Assembly: GCA_022818135.1 (NCBI GenBank)
Contig: JAFMSR010000005.1
Span: 25,472,486-25,536,485, forward strand
Source: Saxidomus purpurata
Lineage: Eukaryota; Mollusca; Bivalvia; Venerida; Veneridae
DNA: 64,000 bases
Reading direction: 5' to 3'
In this document: one piece after another, positions 1-12,525 of the stretch
Position numbering within the stretch: position 1 is the stretch's first letter
How the letters are laid out: every line of letters begins with the position of its first letter
Made by a program: the position numbers and the translations under genes
The notes under the pieces: model-generated
Seen by the model: the letters and a program-made list of their open reading frames with translations, nothing else
Databases searched by the model: none
Told to the model about the DNA's origin: nothing

Positions 1-86
1 AAGCATTGAAGCTTTTCAGTTACATTGAGAAATTGTGTTTTGGAATACACTGTACTACAGTTACAAAACAAAACTGTTTATTTCAG

Positions 87-1043
87 GATGTCACTTGGTG
101 AGAGACTCACTGGAAGAGAGGATTTGACACTAGTCAGTGAGCAAGGCGCCATAGGAAACAAGGAGCTGAAATTTGCCATGAAGAAGGTACTTTGCTATTT
201 CGTATTAAGCTTAATGCTTTTCAGTGAACTCAGAAGGCTTAAGTTCATACGTACCGAATTAGAGGACAAAAATTTTAATTTCTTTTTTGGGACGCATGCA
301 ACGACTGATGCATGATAATTGCATCTGTACATGGTCGGGAAAATGGACGTATGTCACATTGCAAATTAAGACAAATTGGTAAGAATATGAAATATCGAGG
401 TTGATTAATTGTAAATAGCACAATCATTCAAGTTTTATTACCCTACTTTTTTTGGGCATGACATAGTATTACTTTCTCAAGCAGTGTTGCAGGCTTTGCA
501 GAATAATGGCTTTTGGACTGTTGAAAGTTTTATGTACAAAAAAATGTAAGTTAGCTGAATTGGGTCAGTGAAGGTGTCAGATAGGAAATAGTGTCTGAGA
601 TGGTTATGAAATACGGAAATTTCATAATCTGATATGTCAGAGATAAAACTAGCAAAAACGGGAAACGTCGTGGGCTTTTGGTCATGGTTCATGTGGTTAC
701 ACCTTTGTTGCGCATTTTTCTGTTGGAAAATGCAAACATTGTCATGATTAAACACAAACATTCAGATCTCAGTTAATGTGGAGCAATGTATATGATTGTT
801 TGCTAAGTTAATGAACCATCACCAAATTTAGTTAATCAAATGGTAGTCATTGTAGGGGCATAGAAAATTACTATAAAATAATACCATCTTATGTTTATTT
901 CACAGGGAAGGAAAGAAGTACGTCAGGAAAACGAACAAAGAGAACATCATGCTGAACGTAGAAAGATCCGCAGATCAGCAGGGGAGATAACTAAAGGACT
1001 TAAACAAAAACCGAAATTTTGGATGGGTCAGAGAGTAAAATGA
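87..1043 (+). CDS. NOL10: NOL10-like (nucleolar protein 10), last two exons, copy A
   Basis: Exon 87-186 follows a TTTCAG acceptor and ends before GTACTT. Exon 906-1043 follows a TTTCACAG acceptor and ends in TGA. The second exon starts on a codon boundary, so the two join in frame and give about 78 residues. The first reads SLGERLTGREDLTLVSEQG then KELKFAMKK; the second is very basic (ERRKIRRSAGE). This matches my memory of the NOL10 C-terminus: a DRL segment, a glycine, then KELxFxxK, then a charged helix with ERKKLRRPAG. NOL10 is a WD-repeat nucleolar factor of early small-subunit ribosome assembly. Its WD repeats must lie left of the window, as the first exon here begins at the third base of a codon. 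The 718-base intron shows no other gene. All three copies keep open frames. Confidence 0.7.
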
Positions 1044-2477
1044 AGAAAAAAAATGGCTGAAGTATGTTCGGATGTATTGCCAGATGGAACTATTCAGGCC
1101 GTACCAGGGAGATTTATCTGGCATGTACTCCGGAGGGGCTGTTGGTAGACGGTGCATGTTCTTGCTGCAGCTAGCTGCTCTCCTCCATAACAGTCTCAGT
1201 TTCGGGGTCATAAATGAACAATCACGCGCAAGTGATTCTCTGAAGTAAAAAGAAATCATCGTAGTGAAAAAAACATTTGTGAAATTGAAAATATTTTGGG
1301 TTTGACATGCCTGTTATCCAAACAACGCAACAGTTGGTTGGTTTGGATATGATTTTACATGCCAGGCAGTACAAACCGGCGAGTCAGTTTAAAATGAATA
1401 CCTTGTAATATGAAATGTTGAAATCAAATGTACAGGTACATGTGTAAACATAAAATGTAAGTTATGGTACAAGTGTAAAAAGGTGAATTTCAAAGTAGGT
1501 GCGAAGTGAAGAAAGATGAAAGCAACTGTTTAAGTTCAAAGGTGTAAGACTTTAGTGTAAAAAGTTTAAGCAAATGATCTAGGGCTTCATTGATGATATC
1601 ATGATGGATTTTCCTATTTAAACTTGACAAAGGTTAAAAAGCTCTTAAATCACCATTTTCAGCAAAGTTTAAACTAGTTTTTAGCTTGGCTGGACGAAAT
1701 CTGTCTGTCCATCAAATTTCCCTTGATAACACTCTGCAGGTCACAATTTCCATTCAACATTCTTGGAACTTGCTCAGAAGGTTTCCTGTAACTTGTAGAT
1801 TGTCCCTATTGTTTTTGGGTAAGTTGGTCAAAGGTCAGTATGTCAAAGTGACCTCAGTTAAATTTTCCTTTATAAGACAGGTCACAATTTTCATTTGACT
1901 TTTGAGGAGATTGCATGCAACCTATAGATGATCCCTTAAGATTTAAGGGTCTGTACAAAGGTGAAGGTCACACTGAGCCAAACTTTGCAAATCATTTCTG
2001 CTCAATATGTTGAGATCTTATTATCAACAACAGTCTTCAAACTTTGTAGGATGATTGGTCTTACTAAGTAGATGATCCCTACTGTTTTGGGGGTCAGTTG
2101 GTCAAGTTCAAGGGCACAGTGACCTGTTAGCTTTTCCTTAACAACTTTTCAAAAGATTTTCCCAAGAAATGCTCAGAAGGGTCCAGTCAGTCCAATAGAC
2201 AGAGACCTCTGGTTTTTTCTACTTGTGAGGTAGATAAAAATGACCTTTTAATGAACTTTATTTATTATAATAAGAACTTTTATGGAAAAAAGAAACTTAC
2301 TAGAATTGATTGTTGGAGTTATACAATGCTGTTCTTGTTAATTGTGTAGCTATTTCTGTTACATAAATAAAGAATGGAAATAAATAATGAAATGTCCACT
2401 GTTTTGTCATTGATGAGTGTTGTCCCTTCGCTGCTGGCCAGCAAGTTATTCTGCCTTTGTGGCTGGTTGTAGACCAG
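1044..2477 (+). other. Downstream flank of NOL10-like copy A, no second gene seen
   Basis: AT-rich sequence, conserved nearly base for base in copies B and C. AATAAA motifs near 2364-2390 could serve as polyadenylation signals of the NOL10-like transcript, which would give a 3' UTR of about 1.3 kb. No open frame here has coding character; short open frames such as 1686-1898 are not preserved in copies B and C. Confidence 0.5.
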
Positions 2478-2632
2478 GATCCATCTGCACATTTATTCAG
2501 TTTGACCTTGCTCTCATCTGCACATTTATTCAGTTTGACCTTGCTCTCATCTGCACTTTTATTCAGTTTGACCTTGCTCTCATCTGCACGTTCATTCAGT
2601 TTGACCTTGTTCTCATCTGCACTGTTTCAGAG
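2478..2632. repeat. 33-bp minisatellite, copy A (about 4.5 units)
   Basis: Tandem units of about 33 bases built around CATCTGCACATTTATTCAG plus TTTGACCTTGCTCT. There are four full units and a partial one in copy A, about one in copy B (10345-10392) and roughly eight irregular units in copy C. The repeated peptide in the open frame at 2417-2668 is a by-product of the array, not a protein. Confidence 0.9.
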
Positions 2633-2699
2633 AGCACTTCAATGAATGATTGGTATGACCTGACTTGAATAAGGCATGTTCATTTTAGAAATATAGCAT

Positions 2700-3844
2700 G
2701 GTAATGGTTAAAGTAGACTTTAAAACTTTGTTGAGATTGAGAGCCTTCAAGTCTCTTCAAGTCTTTTTTCCTTTTAGAAAGAATCTCTATCTAAAATTTG
2801 TCTCAATCAAAGCTCATCTCAACAGAGTCCAGGGAAGGAGAAATTGTGAAGATTTTATAAAAACACCCAGAAAAGAGGAGATAATGACAAACAACTGAAG
2901 CCAGTCTATGGTCAAAGCTGCTGAAAATAACATGTCTGAATGAATCCTCAAATCACAAAGTTCCTGTATAAATTCCTGTAAAGTATTTCTGAAATGAAAA
3001 TAATACGCTACCAATTTGAACTATAAGGCATGGAAATTCTTTTGAAAGCCAGATATAACCATTTATATATACAGTGTAGTCAGCACTGTCAAATGAAATC
3101 CACTTACAATTTCAATAGATTTTCTCAAATTGATTTGGCGATTTTCACTTGTGTTGTTGAGTTTAGCATCTACTACATTTTATGTTTTAATGTATCATTT
3201 AAGAAATAAGGATGAGCAGCTTTTAAAAGGATAATCCACACAGACTCCTGCTTATTGTGATCACTTACTAGTTGTATTAAACTTGCCACATAATGTTCAT
3301 CTTTACTTATTTCAAGTTTCATGAAATTCTATCCATTGGTTGCTAAAGTATGGCACCTGACGGACTGAGAGACAAAATTACTTTACCACACGTTAGGTGG
3401 GGAATAAAAGTCTTTATGACATGTACATGTCCTAAATCATTTATAAAAGTTTAAATAAATTTCACAGCAGATACATTGGAAACATAATGATTGCCAAAGC
3501 CAGCATCAAGTATCTAATATACATGTTTATTAGCCTTCAATGAAATTTGCAGTCTTCTGATTGGTCAATGATTCGTAAATATATATTGATATTTACGGGC
3601 AAGCCGGTAATATACACTTGACATATACCGTTACTGTACCTCATGCTAACCGCGAGCTTGTTCGCCGCGTACACTACGTCAATGTATAAGTCCGTGCTGA
3701 TTTGTGACGTCACGACGTGATATTGAGGTATCATAAGGGGATTTGAAAGTCTGCTTACGTTCAGCCGTTAAATAAATAAAACATAAACGGAATCTCTCAA
3801 TATTTTAGACTGGGAAGGGTAATAAAATTGTTATTTGTTTTTTG
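2700..3844. other. Non-coding part of copy A
   Basis: No gene seen. Bases of about 2710-2915 are missing from copy B but present in copy C, so copy B carries a deletion of roughly 200 bases. A TGACGTCA-type palindrome lies near 3706-3713 and is kept in copies B (about 11279-11286) and C (about 20047-20054). Confidence 0.5.
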
Positions 3845-3920
3845 ACGTGATATATTGGGATATATTACCCGCCTCGACATAATAGTCTAGGCGGGTAATA
3901 TATCCCCATATACCACTTCA
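3845..3920. repeat. Hairpin element, copy A
   Basis: Arms around GGGATATATTACCCGCCT and its inverted complement AGGCGGGTAATATATCCCC, separated by about 15 bases. Copy B has the same hairpin at 11421-11494. In copy C (20187-20263) the second arm is scrambled, so the stem is lost there. Confidence 0.85.
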
Positions 3921-4509
3921 GAAACCAAATAACATATAATATAAGATCACTGACTACATGTTATGGCAACTTAAGCTAAAAATAAGAACACTTTACACAG
4001 AATTGATGAAACTTCTACTGTAAATACAGAAACAATGTACATGTACATGCAGGTATTTTCAATGGTCTTTTCATTATACTTCAGGGAAAGTGTTGTTATC
4101 GGTTTCAGTTTGTGCTGAAAAGGTATGAGCCCTCCTTTACAATACTGCAAAGTTTCAAGGGTAAGTGGTGCGATGATTTGCACCGTCACATTTTCTGACA
4201 AAGGTTTATTAATTGTCTAATTATGTCAGGAGGTGCTGAAGACTGCAGTAAAATAAACACAAAGGCAAAGTCATATAAAAAAGTATCAATTTTCTTTAAT
4301 TCAATAAACATGTAAGTTTATGCTTGCCTGAATGTATTGCGCTAAAATGATCTGGAAATGATTTGTCATGGTGATACAATTGACAGGTATCGAACCTGGC
4401 CTAATATCACTCAATCACTCGCACATTCCAAACACCATTCCATCATGTGACATCTACAGTCAATTAGCTCAACTGTTACTTTTCACTGTGCAATCTTGCT
4501 GTTCTATGT

Positions 4510-5290
4510 GTCTATATAGGTCCGTGCTATATTATACAATTATAGACTAATGTTGAGGTCTATATATAGTTTTGAGGACCTGTTAAAAGTGATATTGACC
4601 GAGGACGAAGTTCGAGGTCAATATCATTTTTCACAGGTCCGAAAAACTATATATTGACCGAAACATTAGTCTACAATTATTATATCGTATACCTCATTAA
4701 AAGTAGTGAAAATTATGCGAAAATATAACAGAAATGACGTCTTGAAATCCGTGCAGGTCTACACATCTTTTTCCAGGTCTACACATACTTTTGCGGACCC
4801 GGCACGTGAGCGCTATCGGCCAATCAGCATCAAGTATTTATAACTGGTATACGGTATTAAACAATTATAGACTAATTTTGAGGTCAATATATAGTTTTGC
4901 GGACCTGTTAAAAGTGATATTGACCGAGGACGAAGTCCGAGGTCAATATCATTCTTTTACAGGTCCACAAAACTATGTATTGACCGAAACATTAGTCTAA
5001 AATTACTATATCGTATACCTCATAAAAAGTAGTGAAAATTACACGAAAATATTACAGAAATGACGTCTTGAAATCCGTGCAGGTCTACACATCATTTTCA
5101 AGGTCTAGACATACTTTTGCAGACCCGGCACGTGAGCGCTATCAGCCAATCAGGATTAAGTATTTGTGACAGGTATACGATTTACACCTATGTAGGTCCA
5201 TGCTATATACTAGTATACCTATATACCTGTCACAAATACTTAACCCTGATTGGCCGATAACGCTCACGTGTCCCCTGTTGAGCCAAAAGT
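4510..5290. repeat. Foldback element cluster, copy A
   Basis: Two imperfect hairpins of about 160 bases (about 4533-4693 and 4860-5020). Their arms read GACTAATxTTGAGGTCxATAT and its complement around a GACCGAGGACGAAGTCCGAGG centre. A third hairpin spans about 5129-5272, with arms holding CACGTGAGCGCTATC, a CCAAT motif and CTTAATCCTGATTGG. No coding capacity, so these are non-autonomous foldback or MITE-type elements. The clusters differ between copies A, B and C, so they have moved or been rearranged since or during the duplication. Confidence 0.85.
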
Positions 5291-7888
5291 TCTTGCAACA
5301 TTATCGAGGGCTCTTCTTTGGTATATAAAATGATACATTGAAGAAGATATTTTCTGTCTTTGTTACCAGGGTAGATGATGATATATCACTCTTGTTTGGT
5401 CATGGATAAATTAATTCTGATTACAGTAACTGTATTTGTTAATACTATGGAACATGATTTTTTTGCTTGTGTGAGTTATTGTGAAACTTCAAAAACTCTT
5501 TAGTAGAATTTATTGGCATAATTAGGCCTATTATTATAACGGATTGACACAAAAAATGGGATATAGAATTTATTGGCGTGATTAGGCTTAGTATAATTAT
5601 GTTAATGGCTCATCACATCAATCAATGGGGCAAAAAATTTCATATGAAAAAAATGTGAACTGAAAAATTTGACACAGGTATGGGAATTTGTCTGCATCAG
5701 CGTTTTCATTGTGGATTTTGTCCGTAAGTGATTGTCTGAGTTAAAGAATTGAATGTTGATTGACAAGACATTTTCTTAAATAGGAAATGTAATTTTGTGA
5801 TGTATTTCTAATACATAAATATCTGTTACTAATAATGGATTATCTCCTACATGTATGTCTCCTACTATCTACTCACCATACATATATAAGTTTACATAAA
5901 ATGTCAAAATTTCTTAAAGTCTGCAAATTGTCACAACATTATGTGATACAAGTAGTGATTTTGAAGAGAGTGTTATAGATACAAGGATGGGTCTTTTGTT
6001 TATATGTCACACCTGAATTTTTAAACATTGCCTCTTCTGAAAAAAAAGCTACTGAAAAAAAGCTGGCCAGTGAATTGCTGTCAATTTTTTTTGGGCACAG
6101 ACTAATACAGCAACAATATGTGCTTAAGTTATGTCTCAGCTTTAGTTTGTGGAATACTTTCACAAACCTGTTAACAGGAAAAGGTAACTGTAGTTTCATT
6201 GATGCACAGTCCAAAAACATCTAGCATCTTGGAATAATAAAACAATTCACAATTCATTGTGACAGTCATACTCATTATGTTGAATCTTCACATTTGTGGA
6301 AGAAAGTTCCATTGCATGAACATAGGGTCTGTCAAGGTCATTCTCAGATGAAAAATATTAATGCTTCAGTAGACAGTAGATGTAAACTAGAATAAGTAAC
6401 CAAATTGAAAATGAAAAAAAAAACCCACATGATGACCACAATGTGCAAGATTATTGCCATAGATTTCAGTGATTTTGATTTTCATTTCCATAGTTTTAGG
6501 AAGTTTTCAGGCGAGCAGTTTACATTTGACAAAGATGGTCTGGTTTTTTTTCAGTCATTGCTACATCAATGGAATGTTTTATGCAAAATAATGACAAGTT
6601 GTTCATCAAAGTTGTATGATTTAATGCAGCTTTGATTGATTAAGAGTATAAATTGTAACATGCATTTAACTCATAGGGCAAGCTTGAAAAATAAAATCAG
6701 CTATTTTGAAGGAAACTTAAGGCCGGATTTGTGTTATTTTGTGATTCTTAAAATATTAACAAGGGATGGTTTCAGAAACTGCTGCAGCAATAATGAGAAT
6801 TAGGGGTAAGTTTGGGCCTGTGATTGGGGGTTAGTGCGTAGCCAGCATAGATGTCTGGAATTCAACCATCATTGGTGATTTCCTGCATGTATGGTAAAAA
6901 CCATCTAAAAGGGCTTGGTGAGTTGAGGTTCCTACAGACATGGTAAAGCCCCGTGCAAGAGGTGGCCGCTCACCAGTGTGCTTAAGATAGTTTCAACACC
7001 TTAAATCACCACTCATTCATTTATTAAATGCTTGCCCTAAACGTCTGCTTCTGATTTAGTAGATGTTTGAAATAAATTCAAGCTTCAGAATGACATTGAT
7101 GATCATAGAAATGGGAGGCTTGCATGATTATTGTCATAATGGTTCCAGCATTTCACTTTTTGCAATTATGGCGATTGATGTGGATAGATATTAACTAGCA
7201 CTGGCCCAAGTAGTACATTAATTGAAACTTCTGAATTTCTCAAACTGATGAAAAAATATGGAAATTAACATAGACTTTTTAGTACCTGATTGATGGTTTT
7301 GTTTTCGTAGCTTAGAATAAATTACAGAAGATGAGCCCATTAAAGTTTACTGTTACAGTATAGGTCATTGCCTCATTATGCTTGATAACTTGAAGTCCTT
7401 GGAGCACAATTTCAAGAAGCTCTTATTTTACTGAGAAAGATGTCCTACGAAAAACATTCCTTAATTATATATTGCAGTACTTTTTTCAGGGATATTGCAA
7501 AATATTATGAACGGCTTTCTGGCGACTCTTTTTCGTAAAGTACAACTTAATACCAAAGAGAGACTTATATGTCAAAATATTTCTGTAGTTAAGAGTACAT
7601 GGTTCTATCATTATCCTATCAGTAAATTTATTTTTCTATATCAGTAAATTCAAAGTGATCCTGAGACTTTAAAAAAGCATTCTTCTGGTTCAGTGGGACT
7701 GTGGTCAATGACCTGTAAGCCTCTTTGCACCTTAAGTGCAGTGGAGGCCCTGTAAGGGGTCATTAGTTTTAGGGCAGCTAATGATCAAATTCTTCTTGTT
7801 AGGAAGTTGGCAGTTTCTTGAAGAGATGAAGGGGTCAAGTATTGGTTTATTCCTAGAACAGTGGTAGGGTAAACTACTTGTTGTTGGT
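5291..7888. other. Non-coding end of copy A
   Basis: AT-rich sequence also present in copy B (12525-15306) and absent from copy C. Short open frames (5939-6220, 6405-6635) are partly shared between the copies but lack a recognisable domain, splice context or stable frame. No gene is called. Confidence 0.5.
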
Positions 7889-7963
7889 ATGCATAATTAC
7901 ATTGAGAAATTGTGTTTTGGAATACATTGTACTACAGTTACAAAACAAAATTGTTTATTTCAG

Positions 7964-8921
7964 GATGTCACTTGGTGAGAGACTCACTGGAAGAGAGGAT
8001 TTGACACTAGTCAGTGAGCAAGGCGCCATAGGCAACAAGGAGCTAAAATTTGCCATGAAGAAGGTACTTTGCTATTACGCATTAAGCTTAATGCTTTTCA
8101 GTGAACTCAGAAGGCTTAAGTTCATACGTACCGAATTAGAGGACAAAAATTTTAATTTCTTTTTTGGGACGCATGCAACGACTGATGCATGATATTTGCA
8201 TCTATACTTGGTCGGGAAAATGGACGTATGTCACATTGCAAATTAAGACAAATTGGTAAGAATATGAAATATCGAGGTTGATTAATTGTAAATAGCACAA
8301 TCATTCAAGTTTTATTACCCTACTTGTTTTCGGGCATGACATAGTATTACTTTCTCAAGCAGTGTTGCAGGCTTTGCAGAATTATGGCTTTTGGACTGTT
8401 GAAAGTTTTAAGTACAAAAAAATGTAAGTTAGCTTAATTGGGTCAGTGAAGGTGTCAGATAGGAAATAGTGTCTGAGATGGTTATGAAATAAGGAAATTT
8501 CATAATCTGATATGTCAGAGATAAAACTAGCGAAAACAGGAAACGTCCTGGGCTTTTGGTCATGGTTCATGTGGTTACACCTTTGTTGCGCATTTTTCTG
8601 TTGGAAATTGCAAACATTGTCACGATTAAACACAAACATTCAGATTTCAGTTAATGTGGAGCAATGTATATGATTGTTTGCTAAGTTAATGAACCATCAC
8701 CAAATTTATTTAATTAAATGGTAGTCATTGTAGGGGCATAGACAATTACTACAAAATAATACAATCCTATGTTTATTTCACAGGGAAGGAAAGAAGTACG
8801 TCAGGAAAACGAACAAAGAGAACATCATGCTGAACGTAGAAAGATCCGCAGATCAGCAGGGGAGATAACTAATGAACTTAAACAAAAACCGAAATTTTGG
8901 ATGGGTCAGAGAGTAAAATGA
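7964..8921 (+). CDS. NOL10: NOL10-like last two exons, copy B
   Basis: Exons 7964-8063 and 8784-8921, with the same splice sites and phases as copy A. The last exon differs by a residue change after GEIT (NE in place of KG) and is otherwise the same through to TGA. The exons upstream of 7964 are not duplicated: the sequence there is the end of copy A. This is therefore a partial gene copy that could act only as alternative terminal exons of the upstream gene or as a relic. The intact frame suggests a recent duplication or use in splicing. Confidence 0.65.
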
Positions 8922-11420
8922 AGAAAAAAAATGGCTGAAGTATGTTCGGATGTATTGCCAGATGGAACTATTCAGGCCGTACCAGGGAGATTTATCTGGC
9001 ATGTACTCTGGAGGGGCTGTTGGTAGACAGTTCATGTTCTTGCTGCAGCTAGCTGCTCTCCTCCATAACAGTCTCAGTTGAACAGTTGCTCAAGACGTAT
9101 CACGTGCAAGGGATTCTCTGAAGTAAAAAGAAATCATCGTAGTGAAATAAACATTTGTGAAATTGAAAACATTTTGGGTTTGCCATGCCTGTTATCCAAA
9201 CAACGCTACAGTTGGTTGGTTTGGATATGATTTTACATGCCAGGCAGTACAAACCGGCGAGTCAGTTTAAAATGAATACCTTGTAATATGAAATGTTGAA
9301 ATCAAATGTACAGGTACATGTGTAAACATAAAATGTAAGTTATGGTACAAGTGTAAAAAGGTGAATTCCAAAGTAACTGCTATGTGTAGAAAGATGAAAG
9401 TAACAGTTTAAGTTCAAAGGTGTAAGACTTTAGTGTAAAAAGTTTAAGCAAATGATCTATGGCTGATTGATGATATCATGATGGATTTTCCTATTTAAAC
9501 TTGACAAAGGTTAAAAAGTTCTTAATCACCATTTTCAGCAAAGTTTAAACTAGTTTTTAGCTTGGCTGGACAAAATCTGTCTGTCCGTCAAATTTCCCTT
9601 GATAACACTCTGCAGGTCACAATTTCCATTCATCAAACTTGCTCTGAAGGTTCCCTGCAACTTGTAGATGGTCCCTATTGTTTTTGGGTAAGTTGGACAA
9701 AGGTCAGTATGTCAAAGTGAGCTCAGTTGGTTTTTCCTTTATAAGACAGGTCACAATTTTCATTTGACTTTTGAGGAGATTGCATGCAATCTATAGATGA
9801 TCCCTTAAGATTTTAGGGTCTGTGCAAAGGTGAAGGTCACACTGAGCCAAACTTTGCAAATCATTTCTGCTCAATATGTTGAGATCTTATTATCAACAAC
9901 AGCCTTCAAACTTTGTAGGATGATTGGTCTTACTAAGTAGATGATCCCTACTGTTTTGGGGGTCAGTTGGTCAAGTTCAAGGGCACAGTGACCTGTTAGC
10001 TTTTCCTTAACAACTTTTCAAAAGATTTTCACAAGAAATACTCAGAAGGGTCCAGTCAGTCCAATAGATATAGGCCTTTGGTTTTATCTACTTATGAGAC
10101 AGATGAAAATGACCTTTTAATGAACTTTATTTATTATAATAAGAGCTTTTATGGAAAAAAGAAACTTGTTAGAATTGATCGTTGGAGTTATACAATGCTG
10201 TCCTTGTTACTTGTATAACTATTACTGTTACATAAACTAAGAATGGAAATAAATTATGAAATGTCCACTGTTTTGTGATTGATGAGTGTTGTCCCTTTAC
10301 TGCTGGCCAGCAAGTTATTCTGCCTTTGTGGCTGGTTGTAGACCATGATCCATCTGCACATTTATTCAGTTTGACCTTGCTCTTGTCTGCACTGTTTCAG
10401 GGAGCACTTTAATGAATAAATGGTATGACCTGACTTGAGAAAGGCATGTTCATTTTAGAAATATAGCATGGTAATGGTTAAAGCTGCTGAAAATAACATA
10501 TGTTTGAATAAATCATCAAATCACAAAGTTCCTGTATAAATTCCTGTAAAGTATTTCTGAAATTGAAATAATACGCTACCAATTTGAACTATAAGGCTTG
10601 AAAATTCTTTTTAAATCGAGATATAACCATATATATACAGTGTAGCAGCACTGTCAAATGAAATCCACTTACAATTTCAATAGATTTTCTCTAATTGATT
10701 TGGCGATTTTCACTTGTGTTGTTGAGTTTAGCATCTACATTTTATGTTTTAATGTATCATTTAAGAAATAAGGGTGAGCAGCTTTTAAAAGGATAATCCA
10801 CACAGAGTCCTGCTTATTGTGATCACTTACTAGTTGTATTAAACAACTAGATCAACTTGCCACATAATGTTCATCTTTACTTATTTCAAGTTTCATGAAA
10901 TTCTATCCATTGGTTGCTAAAATATGGCACCTGACGGACTGAGAGACAAAATTACTATACCACACCTTAGGTGGGGGATAAAAGTCTTTATGACATGTAC
11001 ATGTCCTAAATCATTTAAAAAAATTTAAGTAAATTTCACAGCAGATACATTGGAAACATAATGATTGGCAAAGCCAGCATCAAGTATCTAATATACATGT
11101 TTATTAGCCTTCAATGATATTCGCAGTCCTCTGATTGGTCAATGATCCGTAAATACATATTGATATTTACGGGCAAGCCGGTAATATACACTTGACATAT
11201 CCCGTTACTGTACCTCATGCTAAACGCGAGCTTGTTCGCCGCGTACACTACGTCAATGTACAAGTCCGTGCTGATTTGTGACGTCACGACGTGATGTTGA
11301 GGTATCATAAGGGGATTTGAAAGTCTGCTTACGTTCAGCCGTTAAATAAATAAAACATAAACGGAATCTCTCAATATTTTAGACAGAGAAGGGTAATAAA
11401 ATTGTTATTTGTTTTTTTGA
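8922..11420. other. Non-coding part of copy B
   Basis: Colinear with 1044-3844 of copy A. Contains the reduced minisatellite at 10345-10392. No gene seen. Confidence 0.5.
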
Positions 11421-11494
11421 CGTGATATATGGGGATATATTACCCGTCTCGACATAATAGTCTAGGCGGGTAATATATCCCCATATACCACTTA
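11421..11494. repeat. Hairpin element, copy B
   Basis: Same stem as copy A, with arms GGGGATATATTACCCG and CGGGTAATATATCCCC, differing by a few bases. Confidence 0.85.
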
Positions 11495-12069
11495 AAAAAC
11501 CAAATAACATATAAGATCACTGACTACATGTAATGGCAACTTGAGCTAAAAATAGGAACACTACACAGAATTGATGAAACTTCTACTGTAAATACAGAAA
11601 CAATGTACATGTACATGCAGGTATTTTCAATGGTCTTTTCATTATACTTCAGGGAAAGTGTTGTTATCGGTTTCAGTTTGTGCTGAAAAGGTATGAGCCC
11701 TCCTTCGCAATACTGCAAAGTTTCAAGGGTAAGTGGTGCGATGATTTGTACTTTCACATTTTCTGACAAAGGTTTATTAATTGTCTAATTATGTCAGGAG
11801 GTGCTGAAGACTGAAGTAAAATAAAGGCAAAGCCATATAAAAAAGTATCAATTTAATTCAATAAACATGTAAGGTTATTCTTGCTTGAATGTATTGCGCT
11901 AAAATGATCTGGAAATGATTTGTCATGGTGATACAATTGACAGGTATCGAACCTGGCCTAATATCACTCAATCACTCACACATTCCAAACACCATTCCAT
12001 CATGTGACATCTACAGTCAATTAGCTCAACTGTTACTTTTCACTGTGCAATCTTGCTGTTCTATGTGTC

Positions 12070-12525
12070 TATATAGGTCCGTGCTATATTATACAATTAT
12101 AGACTAATTTTGAGGTCAGTATATAGTTTTGCGGACCTGTTAAAAGTGATATTGACCGAGGACGAAGTCCGAGGTCAGTATCATTCTTTCACAGGTCCGC
12201 AAAACTATATATTGACCGAAACATTAGTCTAAAATTATTATATCGTATACCTTATAAAAAGTAGTGAAAATTACACGAAAATATTACAGAAATGACGTCT
12301 TTAAATCCGTGCAGGTCTACACCTCATTTTCCGGGTCTACACATACTTTTGCAGACCCGGCACGTGAGCGCCATCGGCCAATCAGGATTAAGTATTTGTG
12401 ACAGGTATACTCTTGATTTACACCTATGTATCGTCCGTAGCTAGGGTATACTAGTATACCTATATACCTGTAACAAATACTTAATCCTGATTGGCCGATA
12501 ACGCTCACGTGACCCCTGTTGAGCC
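12070..12525. repeat. Foldback element cluster, copy B
   Basis: One 160-base hairpin (about 12091-12255), against two in copy A, followed by the hairpin whose arms hold CACGTGAGCG and the CCAAT motif (about 12360-12512). The central spacer is expanded relative to copy A. Confidence 0.85.

Larger units (their letters stand above)
1..7888. repeat. Tandem segmental duplication, copy A
   Basis: First of three near-identical tandem segments. Landmarks shared in order with copies B and C are: two NOL10-like exons, the 33-bp minisatellite, a 70-bp hairpin near 3.85 kb, and a foldback cluster near 4.5-5.3 kb. The segment ends in a stretch at 7861-7888 that reappears at 15266-15305. The copy runs off the left edge, because copy C has matching sequence right from its own start at 16207. 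Apart from the exons at the left end, no coding sequence is recognisable. Confidence 0.93.

Noticed and set aside
25..315. 96-codon open frame as a complete small gene
   Set aside because: Only 87-186 of it is coding; the rest is intron on both sides, as shown by splice signals and the matching last exon.
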